This document shows, one piece after another, positions 9,801-15,968 of a stretch of 64,000 nucleotides of DNA. The stretch is from Nocardia acidivorans NBRC 108247 (lineage in GTDB: Bacteria > Actinomycetota > Actinomycetes > Mycobacteriales > Mycobacteriaceae): contig NZ_BDAW01000057.1 of the NCBI RefSeq assembly GCF_001625085.1, forward strand, positions 1-64,000. Reading direction: 5' to 3'. The translations under genes were made by a program, and so were the position numbers. Numbering within the stretch: the stretch's first letter is position 1; each line of letters begins with the position of its first letter. The notes under the pieces were generated by a model that did no database searches, was not told the DNA's origin, and saw nothing but the letters and a program-made list of their open reading frames with translations.

Positions 9801-10161
9801 GCCGGAGCTGATGCGTGACTACCCGAACTGGCCGGCCTCCGCGCCCCGATTCGCACTCACCCTCGCCCTGGCCGGGGAGCGCGACCGCGCGAGACATCTG
9901 CTGCGCACCGCGCCACCGCCCCCGCAGGACGCCAGCTACGAACTCGATATCGCCCTCATCGGCCTGGCCGCGGTACTCGTCGACGAATTCGATATCGCCG
10001 CCGACGCCTACCGCACCCTGCTGCCGATTGCCGGGGAGATCATCGGCCCCGGCGCGTGCGTGCTCCTACCGGCCCGCCGGGTCCTCGACGAACTCGCGGT
10101 AGCCCTCGACCATGCGCCTCAGGTCCGCGCGGATCCGGTACGTCCCGTGCGTCGGCGCTGA
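6868..10161 (+). CDS. SARP-family regulator with AAA ATPase domain (1097 residues)
   Basis: A large AfsR-like regulator. Residues 1-95 form the OmpR-like winged helix of SARPs (MITFQVLGSL, LARLLLSRG, VDDVWGDEPP). Residues 100-250 are the BTAD domain, ending EELGIDPGPRLRQLE. Walker A GPAGIGKTT is near 309 and Walker B LLVVEDLHFAD near 411, and the C-terminal half is TPR-like. Such proteins switch secondary-metabolite or stress genes in response to unknown ligands. No biosynthetic cluster adjoins it. The divergent membrane protein gene (5476-6702) and the downstream small genes are the nearest candidate targets. Confidence 0.9.
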   Translation: MITFQVLGSLQARAGDTAIELGGSRHREILARLLLSRGQAVSVDRLVDDVWGDEPPRHAIATVRTLVFHLRQALEPHRLPRTPAKVLTTAASGYVLRAESGATDAGRFEAFTDEGTELLARNHPADALTRFRQDLELWRGSPYAEFGDYAWARSEISRLTELRQVAFEGKTTALLELGRAAEALPDLTAYVAEHPLQEEGWWLLALALYRSGRQDDALATLQRVRTLLREELGIDPGPRLRQLEADILAQDPGLSPRYRSLGPEPTETSTAETLLGDEPLAGRTVEVDRLARLAARAGIGHRQVILVEGPAGIGKTTLVTHLHTRLSAEGWTIGSARCPELAGAPGGWPWWEILDQLVVAHHAPPPELARSLGGAAAGLPVSADNATADLFRFCGALVEYLKGVTADGPVLLVVEDLHFADADTLIPLVEVVRRLGGHRLLVIGTLRPGPPSAPLANALGQLAVQQSERIELGGLDAAAVASLVRMTSALDTDAELAARITDRTGGNPFLVREVARQLAAEGPRAALSQVPSGVRDVLGLRLASLPESVRTLLRHAAVLGDEFDLDVLAALVGDQGTTGLDYEAVVDGIEVGLAAGILDDGRTDGTVRFTHALMYEAVYAGISAPRRALWHRRAATVLERLQPGNVAALARHHLYAPSAQSAAAAIGFARAAADQAAARFAYLEAERLRRAALTLVDRFGETTRERLILVGELIEAHAYLGNRAAMRELQAAAVEPLTALADPAVTARIMVSADPANPLLAERRVNPQYGVQLGRVVELLERNLRALPLEDSELRVLLLTKLADKFYGDSSDRGRQAAAEAMAIAERIELSPETRAEVLIAAHTQTFWVPGKLDERARVAAELVELAGAHHLVASERLGLLWQIYTAERRGDLAETGAAIAELDRHSRRYDHPPSAARVLWHRAMLLELADASDTEVAAAYRVGARALEDAGVQRADKLLVTVDWCRAYRAGRAAEFLPELMRDYPNWPASAPRFALTLALAGERDRARHLLRTAPPPPQDASYELDIALIGLAAVLVDEFDIAADAYRTLLPIAGEIIGPGACVLLPARRVLDELAVALDHAPQVRADPVRPVRRR

Positions 10162-10305
10162 GCTCCCGGAAGTCTGTTCGCTTGTCCCGCAACGTATATG
10201 CGGCCGGGGCGCTTGCCCCGATCAATCGGATTGGTGTTCGCCGTGCAGGTCGCAGAACGGGGGTGTTGGGGGTTTTGCCGCAGCGGCAGGCGGCCTTGCG
10301 GCTTG

Positions 10306-10560
10306 TTATGGATCGCGGGTAATGCTCCTGACCTCGGTGAGGTAGCGAGTCGGGAGCGGGTGGACATTGGATCGTTCGGCGTACGTATCCGCTTCCAATC
10401 CGACAATGCGGTTCGCCTCCCACCGCCGGGCGCAGAAAACGGGATCGCAGTCGCGGTGAATAATCGAAGCCTCCAGTGCCTCTGCGGCATTCATCGTCGC
10501 GTCGTCATTGCGGACGTGACAGTCTTCCAATCGATCCGAAGGTGTGCCGAAGATTTCCAT
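10306..10560 (-). CDS. Hypothetical 84-residue protein
   Basis: A small acidic protein with three cysteines in CHVRND and DCDPVFC. No family is recognised. The upstream TGGAATTGACCC gives only a weak ribosome site. It lies 32 bases downstream of the small membrane protein gene at 10593-10802 on the same strand, so the two may be an operon. It could be spurious. Confidence 0.4.
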   Translation of the reverse strand: MEIFGTPSDRLEDCHVRNDDATMNAAEALEASIIHRDCDPVFCARRWEANRIVGLEADTYAERSNVHPLPTRYLTEVRSITRDP

Positions 10561-10592
10561 GGGTCAATTCCATTTCCTTTATGCGACAGGCG

Positions 10593-10802
10593 TTATGGCC
10601 TGGTGGCTTCGCCCCGGTGGCGGCCTGTCGATTCATGGGGAACACGAGCAGTGATGCACTCGCCGTTGCGAATGTGAATACGTACCGTACGGTTCTCGGA
10701 CCTGCTGAAACGCCTTTCCCTGACGTCCTCGCCAATGCAGACCAGGACGATCGCCGCGCAACCGCCGATAAGTATCGCCAAAACCCAGGCATCCCAGGAC
10801 AT
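10593..10802 (-). CDS. Small single-span membrane protein
   Basis: A 69-residue protein with one hydrophobic span near the N-terminus (WVLAILIGGCAAIVLVCIG) and a basic C-terminal part, suggesting an N-out/C-in anchor. AAGGAGG lies 7 bases before the ATG at 10802, the strongest evidence that it is real. Function unknown. Confidence 0.6.
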   Translation of the reverse strand: MSWDAWVLAILIGGCAAIVLVCIGEDVRERRFSRSENRTVRIHIRNGECITARVPHESTGRHRGEATRP

Positions 10803-11019
10803 TCGTGCCTCCTTGTTTCGAAAGAATCCCGGTCGCGGTGCAACTTGTCGGCCCCGGGTGCTATCTATGAGTAGACATCAAATGTGATCGAAAGATTCGC
10901 TCCCGGTCGGTAGTTCGTGAATTGCGTGTGTAAGACCGTGGCGGACAGTGTCCGTTGCGGACGCGTCCCGTACGGACACTGTCCGTCGCGGGCTTCCATC
11001 TGATTGTGAGGTTGACGAA

Positions 11020-11922
11020 ATGGCCGGATTAACGGTTTCCCGCATGGATTTCGGCAACTACATGCGAGAGCTGCGGGCGCACGCCCCACGGCAGGCCATG
11101 ATGGCCGCTGCCGCGCACATCGGAGTATCCCGACAAGCCGTGAACCGAATGGAGGATGGATCGCCGACCCGGCTCGGCGACCTTCACATCAACGCGCTAC
11201 TGGACTTCTACCGCGCCGACACGGAAGCCCGCGCCACGGCCATGGAGCTGTGGAATGAGATCAAGATCGAGGAAAAGGCAAGCAGGGCACAGGGATCGAC
11301 ACGCGGACTGTGGACGGCGTACCAGGATCAGATCGCGCCGAACACGGGAAAGTTCCTGCGGTTGGAGGGAATCGCCGAACATGTCGTCGCCCATCATCCG
11401 GTGATCTTCCCGGCGCTTTTGCAGTCCGCCGACTACCGGCGCGCACTGGACCGTGTCAGCGAGCCGGGTCTGTCGACGGCCGATTTGGAGCGCAGAATCG
11501 AGATCATCGCGAAACGGCAAGCGCGGCTCGATGATCCGCTGTTCACGTTCGAGGCATTCTTGAGTGAAGCGGTGGTCCGGAACCGGGTCGGCGACGGTTT
11601 GCTGATGCACAGGCAACTGAACTGGCTTGCCTCCGTTGGTGAGCGGGAGAACGTGAGTATTCACGTGGTGCCGTTCACCGCCGGGGTCCACCCGGGGTTG
11701 ACCACGCTGGCCTTCGTGTTGCTCGAATTCCCGAGGGGCTCAAGCGGGAAGACCTTGCCGACGGTGGTGTACGCGGAGGGTGCGATCGGAAGCGTCCTCC
11801 ATGAGCACGGCGAGGAAGTCGGGGCATATCGGCGGGCGATCGATGGCATTCGAGCGGTAGCGTTGAGTCGACAGGAAACCAGGTCTCTGGTGTCGAAGAT
11901 CGCGAAGGAGTATGCGTCGTGA
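11020..11922 (+). CDS. XRE-family regulator with DUF5753 domain
   Basis: A 300-residue regulator. The N-terminal helix-turn-helix (about 10-65) includes AAHIGVSRQAVNRMEDG. The rest is the DUF5753 ligand-like domain with LLQSADYRRAL and the conserved LAFVLLEFP region. Such genes are abundant in Streptomyces and Nocardia and usually pair with DUF397, as here. The start at 11020 is chosen for GAGGTTGACGA upstream; longer in-frame versions look like leader sequence. Confidence 0.9.
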   Translation: MAGLTVSRMDFGNYMRELRAHAPRQAMMAAAAHIGVSRQAVNRMEDGSPTRLGDLHINALLDFYRADTEARATAMELWNEIKIEEKASRAQGSTRGLWTAYQDQIAPNTGKFLRLEGIAEHVVAHHPVIFPALLQSADYRRALDRVSEPGLSTADLERRIEIIAKRQARLDDPLFTFEAFLSEAVVRNRVGDGLLMHRQLNWLASVGERENVSIHVVPFTAGVHPGLTTLAFVLLEFPRGSSGKTLPTVVYAEGAIGSVLHEHGEEVGAYRRAIDGIRAVALSRQETRSLVSKIAKEYAS

Positions 11923-12110
11923 AGCAGCCGGTCAGGGGACAGTGGTACAAGTCGAGCCGGTCCGACAGCGGCAAGCAATGCGTGGAGGTTTTTCACGGCG
12001 AGGATGTGACCAAGGTCCGGGACACGAAGGACGACGGTCACGGTCCCATCCTCGAGTTCCCGGCTGATGATTGGGTGAGGTTTGTCGCCAGTCGGGTGTG
12101 GGAGGGCTGA
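11919..12110 (+). CDS. DUF397 domain protein
   Basis: A 63-residue DUF397 protein with the family hallmarks WYKSSRSDSGKQCVEV near the start and FPADDWVRFV near the end. Its GTG start overlaps the stop of the XRE gene (GTGA), so the two are translated together. In Streptomyces, DUF397 partners modulate their XRE regulators; that role is inferred here. A terminator follows 20 bases after the stop. Confidence 0.9.
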   Translation: MKQPVRGQWYKSSRSDSGKQCVEVFHGEDVTKVRDTKDDGHGPILEFPADDWVRFVASRVWEG

Positions 12111-12129
12111 GCCCACTCGGCATGGAGGG

Positions 12130-12158
12130 CGGCCCCCACTTGGTGAAAGTAGGGGCCG
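12130..12158 (+). terminator. Terminator after XRE/DUF397 operon
   Basis: Bases 12130-12141 pair with 12147-12158 with one mismatch and a short loop; a T-containing run (TTCTTG) follows. Confidence 0.65.
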
Positions 12159-12244
12159 TTCTTGTGGTTTCGGCGGTTCAGGGCGGTGAAGAATTCGCTC
12201 GGATGTTTCGCAGGGGAAGGGCTTATCGCGCTGGCTGATTCGCT

Positions 12245-13195
12245 CTATTCGGGTAGTACGGCGGCCAGGCCGAACAGGTCGTAGACATCGGGGTCCTGCG
12301 TCACGGTGTTGCGGGTGATCACACCGCCCGCGATGGTGAAGATCTGGAGTGTGTGCATGGCGTATCCGCCGGAGGGCGCGCGGACGTACGCCGCGAAGCC
12401 GAGTTGTCCGTTGGCCGCCACGGGCAGTACGCGCCAATCGGTTCCGTTCGTGGCGTAGACGCGTGCCATGAAGAAGATGTAGTGCTCGCGGCCCAGGTAC
12501 CAATTGAGGAAGGGCGGCATCTCCATGATCACGTCATCGGCGAGCAGCTTCTCCAGGGCTGTGAGATCCGCGTCCAGGAAGGCATTGACGTAGCGATCGA
12601 GCACTGCCCGCTGATCGGTCGGTTCGGTGACATCGTCCTCGCTGATACCGTTGGCGGAGAGCGTCTTTCGCGCCCGCTGTAGCGCGCTGTTGACCGCCGC
12701 GGTCGTCATCTCCAATGCCTCGGCGATCTGCCCCGGCGGCCAGTCCAGCGCCTCGCGCAGCACCAGCACCGCCCGCTGCCGCGCGGGCAACTGCTGCATG
12801 GCCGCGACCAGCGCCAAGCGCAGACTGCCGCGCGCCGCCGCCACCTCCGCCGGATCGCCGATCATCGCATCCGGAATCGGTTGCAGCCACGGCACTTCCC
12901 CGCCGTGCACCAGCGGCTCGTGGGGATCGTCTCCGGGCGGCCCGCCCAATCCGGCGGGTAGCGGTCGCCGCGCCCGCTGCTCCAGCGCGGTCAGGCAGAC
13001 ATTGGTGGCGATCCGGTACAGCCAGGTTCGCAGGGACGCCCGGCCGGGGTCATAGCTGTCCCGCGCCCGCCAGGCCCGCAGCAGCGTCTCCTGCACCAGG
13101 TCCTCGGCATCGTGCGCGGATCCGAGCATGCGGTAGCAGTACGCCAGCAACTCGCGCCGGTACGGGTCGGTGCGGGTGGTGAATTCGTCGGCCAC
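12245..13195 (-). CDS. ECF sigma factor with SnoaL-like C-terminal domain
   Basis: A 316-residue extracytoplasmic-function sigma factor of the SigG/SigJ-like group. Sigma-2 lies at about 10-75 (RMLGSAHDAEDLVQETLLRAW) and sigma-4 at about 130-185 (LPARQRAVLVLREALDW and the helix TTAAVNSALQRARK). Residues 200-310 form a SnoaL/NTF2-like domain that in such sigmas regulates activity instead of a separate anti-sigma. It diverges from a free-standing SnoaL-like protein gene at 13292, which may be its target. Confidence 0.9.
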   Translation of the reverse strand: MADEFTTRTDPYRRELLAYCYRMLGSAHDAEDLVQETLLRAWRARDSYDPGRASLRTWLYRIATNVCLTALEQRARRPLPAGLGGPPGDDPHEPLVHGGEVPWLQPIPDAMIGDPAEVAAARGSLRLALVAAMQQLPARQRAVLVLREALDWPPGQIAEALEMTTAAVNSALQRARKTLSANGISEDDVTEPTDQRAVLDRYVNAFLDADLTALEKLLADDVIMEMPPFLNWYLGREHYIFFMARVYATNGTDWRVLPVAANGQLGFAAYVRAPSGGYAMHTLQIFTIAGGVITRNTVTQDPDVYDLFGLAAVLPE

Positions 13196-13291
13196 GAATC
13201 TTTTCTACGCCACACCGATGACATCCCGGGGTCCCGCCGGTAGGTACTCGTGAGCCGCCGATCCGGGCGGCACGATTGCAGGAGGATCACC

Positions 13292-13687
13292 ATGAACGAC
13301 ACCGCCGTACAGTCCACCGACCGGACCGCTGTCCTGGATGTCATCAGCGATCTCTACCGGGCCTGGAGCGCGAACGACGCGGACGGGATGGTCGCCGGAT
13401 ACCTGCCGGACGCGGTCTCGATTCTGCCCGGTTCGCTCAGTGACGGTCGCGAGGCCGTGCGCACCCGGATGGCCGCGGGCTTCGCCGGTCCGCTGAAGGA
13501 CTCCTCGGTCCTCGATGAGCCGCTGATCGTGCGTTTCCCGTCCCCGGACACCGCGATCGTGGTCAGCCGCGGCGCGGTCCTGATGGCGGACCGGACCGAG
13601 CCGGAACGCTGGATCATCGCGACCTGGGTGCTCGTCCGCACCGCGGGCGGCTGGTCCATCGCGGCGTACCACAACTGTGAGGAATGA
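13292..13687 (+). CDS. SgcJ/EcaC-type SnoaL-like protein
   Basis: A 131-residue NTF2-fold protein of the SgcJ/EcaC family (VLDVISDLYRAWSANDADGM and WIIATWVLVRTAGGWSIAAYH). AGGAGG lies 7 bases before the ATG at 13292. It is transcribed away from the ECF sigma gene across about 96 bases, and that sigma carries a related domain. The ligand or reaction is unknown. A perfect terminator follows. Confidence 0.85.
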   Translation: MNDTAVQSTDRTAVLDVISDLYRAWSANDADGMVAGYLPDAVSILPGSLSDGREAVRTRMAAGFAGPLKDSSVLDEPLIVRFPSPDTAIVVSRGAVLMADRTEPERWIIATWVLVRTAGGWSIAAYHNCEE

Positions 13688-13703
13688 CCACCGGCAGAAC
13701 AAA

Positions 13704-13731
13704 GCCCCCTTCCGCCAATGCGGAAGGGGGC
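13704..13731. terminator. 12-bp perfect hairpin terminator
   Basis: Bases 13704-13715 pair with 13720-13731 around loop CAAT. It lies between convergent genes (13292-13687 plus, 13759-14262 minus). Confidence 0.8.
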
Positions 13732-13758
13732 CTGCCGAATTCGATTCGCGGGCGAAAC

Positions 13759-14262
13759 TCAGGGAACGACCTCGACCGCATCACCGGGATTGAGATAGCC
13801 GAAGAACTCCTTCGCCCCGTCGGGCGTCATTCGAATGCAACCGTGCGACTTCTTGTCCACCGGTCCGATATGGAATGCGATATCCCCGTTGAAGAAGATG
13901 GCGTACTCCATCGGAGCCTCATGCATGGTGCTCCAGTGGAACGGCCGTTTGAACGCCACATGGAAGAACCCGGGCGGAGTCTCGAATCCGGGCATGCCAT
14001 GTGATATCGGGGTGGGTCCGTAGACGACCTTGCCCTTGTCCATCAGCCACGCCTCATTGGTCCCCAGTCGCAGGCAGGCGCGGGCCTGATCACCGCAGGG
14101 GGCCGTGACCGGCTGGGTGGGAATAATCGCCGGAACGCCAGGCACATCGGGTCCGCCGGGCCACAGCGGGTCGGCCTGCGCCGATCCCGCCGCCAATCCG
14201 ACCGCCATGCCCGCGAAGACGAGGGAGCGCATAGCCGAGCCGAGGGAATACTTGCTCATCAT
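13759..14262 (-). CDS. L,D-transpeptidase (YkuD domain), secreted
   Basis: A 167-residue cell-wall enzyme. It has a signal peptide at residues 1-30 ending AQA, then a YkuD domain with the catalytic motif HIGPVDKKSHGCIRM near residues 130-145 (His, Ser-His-Gly-Cys nucleophile, Arg). L,D-transpeptidases form 3-3 peptidoglycan cross-links or anchor proteins. This is a short single-domain member, without the Ig-like domains of mycobacterial LdtMt2. The ATG at 14262 or the next one at 14259 may be used. Confidence 0.9.
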   Translation of the reverse strand: MMSKYSLGSAMRSLVFAGMAVGLAAGSAQADPLWPGGPDVPGVPAIIPTQPVTAPCGDQARACLRLGTNEAWLMDKGKVVYGPTPISHGMPGFETPPGFFHVAFKRPFHWSTMHEAPMEYAIFFNGDIAFHIGPVDKKSHGCIRMTPDGAKEFFGYLNPGDAVEVVP

Positions 14263-14433
14263 CGAGTCATCCGACCTCTCTAGCCTCGCCCGTCACCCGG
14301 TGAACGCGCCTGCCTGGGCGATGGGACATCTCTATTCGTCTCGTGCAAGTGATCATTCTGCGCGGTGCGCACCGGGATTCGCGGTATAAAACGCCTCAGG
14401 CGCGCCGACACGCGTGCGGCGTGCCGGGGAATT

Positions 14434-15648
14434 TCATCGAATGGGCGGCATGGTGCGTTCATTCGGGTCGGCACCGGTGGGCATTTGCGCACCATTGTTC
14501 GGAATGTCCGGTCGCGGGGCATTCGAGGAACCGCGAATCTGCTGATCCGCCGGCGGATTCTCACAGTAGGTCCAGCGGAAGAGCGTGTCATCCTGCACCA
14601 CGTACGGCGGTGTCTGCTTCGTCTTGTACATGCACCACGGGCGCGGCCAGGCATCGGCAATCGTGTAGAACTCGTTGTCGTGCGCGGGCACACCCATGGC
14701 GGAGGTGCCGACCACCAGCGCCGGGAACAGCGCGCGCAATGCGGGGGTGCGCAGCAGCGCCGCCCGCACCACCGCGGACATATTGCCGGCCAGGCTTTGA
14801 ATCGGATCCTGATTGCGATCAAGGATGGTGCTCAGCACGGCCAGTTGCTCGGGAGCCTGATCGAGCACTGTGCGCAGTTCGACATTGGCCGCGTTCACCT
14901 GCTCGATGAGCAGTTTCGAATTGCGCGTCAGCGTGCCCAGATCCGGCTGCGCGTGCGCGGAGGTGGCGGCGATGGACCGTAGATTCGCGATGAGGCTGGT
15001 GGTCTGCGGCAGCAGATTGTCGAGCCCGGTGGTGGCCAGACTGAGGGCGTCGACCATATACCGCAGTTGATCCGGCCCGCCGCTGAGCGCGGTGTCGAGC
15101 TCGGACAGAATGGTATTCATCTTGTTCGGATCGATTTGCGAGAGTAAATCATTGGAGTTCGCCAGCGTCTCGGGAACGGATGCGGGCGTGCTGATTCGCT
15201 TGGGGTCGAACAGGATTACCTGCCCGTCCTTCAGATACGGTGCGCCATCGGTGTTCGGCCGGAAGTCGATGTACTGCTCACCCGCCCCGGACAGCGCCGC
15301 CACACCGATGGACGTATCGGCCGGAATCTTGTATTTGTCTTCGATTTCCGCGACCGCGGCCACCTGCGCCCCGCCGTCGACCAGCGAGATCGACTTCACC
15401 TTGCCCACCCGATATCCGCGCCAGGTGACATCGTTTCCGGCCTGCACCCCACCGGATTTGTCGAGCCGCACCGTGACGGAGTAGCTCCCGCCCGGTCGCA
15501 CCCGCGCGGTATCGAAGAGCAGATAGCTCCCGCCGGCGACCATGCAGGAGACCAGCGCGATATTCGAGATAAGCGTTTTGTGTTGTTGCAGAATGCCCAC
15601 GGGCCCGCCTTCATCGCCGATCACGGACAACAGGTTCGGTGCTGACAA
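14434..15648 (-). CDS. MCE family (MlaD-like) protein, stand-alone
   Basis: A 404-residue MCE protein. There is one N-terminal membrane span (about 28-48), then the MlaD/MCE domain (residues 52-130, with VTWRGYRVGKVKSI and YIDFRP). A long helical region carries LPQTTSLIANLRSIAATSA, and a Pro-rich tail follows. MCE proteins form hexameric lipid-transfer tubes in mycolata. Normally six mce genes follow two yrbE permeases; here only one is present, with no yrbE nearby. The start is TTG at 15648, with GTG 15624 an alternative. Confidence 0.85.
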   Translation of the reverse strand: MSAPNLLSVIGDEGGPVGILQQHKTLISNIALVSCMVAGGSYLLFDTARVRPGGSYSVTVRLDKSGGVQAGNDVTWRGYRVGKVKSISLVDGGAQVAAVAEIEDKYKIPADTSIGVAALSGAGEQYIDFRPNTDGAPYLKDGQVILFDPKRISTPASVPETLANSNDLLSQIDPNKMNTILSELDTALSGGPDQLRYMVDALSLATTGLDNLLPQTTSLIANLRSIAATSAHAQPDLGTLTRNSKLLIEQVNAANVELRTVLDQAPEQLAVLSTILDRNQDPIQSLAGNMSAVVRAALLRTPALRALFPALVVGTSAMGVPAHDNEFYTIADAWPRPWCMYKTKQTPPYVVQDDTLFRWTYCENPPADQQIRGSSNAPRPDIPNNGAQMPTGADPNERTMPPIR

Positions 15649-15663
15649 ACGCAGTGCGATCAG

Positions 15664-15780
15664 ATGGCAGTGCAGTCAAAGAGGACAGAGCAGTCGGAGC
15701 TGGCAACGCAGTCGGAGCTGGCAGAGCTGGCAGAGCAGTCACAGCGGACAGCGCAGTCGGAGCTGGCAGAGCAAACTCTC
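15664..15780. repeat. Degenerate 9-bp minisatellite with three 16-bp exact copies
   Basis: The stretch is built of 9-base units related to GAGCTGGCA and GCAGTCGGA. Three exact copies of GCAGTCGGAGCTGGCA lie at 15690-15705, 15708-15723 and 15753-15768. It lies immediately upstream of the MCE gene. The 9-base period would keep any reading frame open, so open frames across it are not evidence of coding. Confidence 0.75.
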
Positions 15781-15968
15781 GGCGAAACTGCGGGCAATAC
15801 TAGGCGACGCGAACGCATCGGCGCCGCGGACATGCATGTAGCGCGTGCGCACCCCTCGTACACACGCGGACATGACGGTGTTGTGAGTCCGCGCCGGAGA
15901 CCTCTCGCTCCCCGGTGCGGCCGTGTGATGACTGTGCCAGGCGCAGATGAAAAGAGAATGAACGTTCT
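15781..15968. other. Intergenic, nothing recognised
   Basis: The gap between the minisatellite and the 3' end of the SARP gene shows no convincing gene, promoter or hairpin. Both flanking genes run on the minus strand. Confidence 0.4.

Noticed and set aside
10203..10220. Terminator after the first SARP gene
   Set aside because: Only a 6-bp CGGGGC/GCCCCG stem with no T-run; too weak to call.
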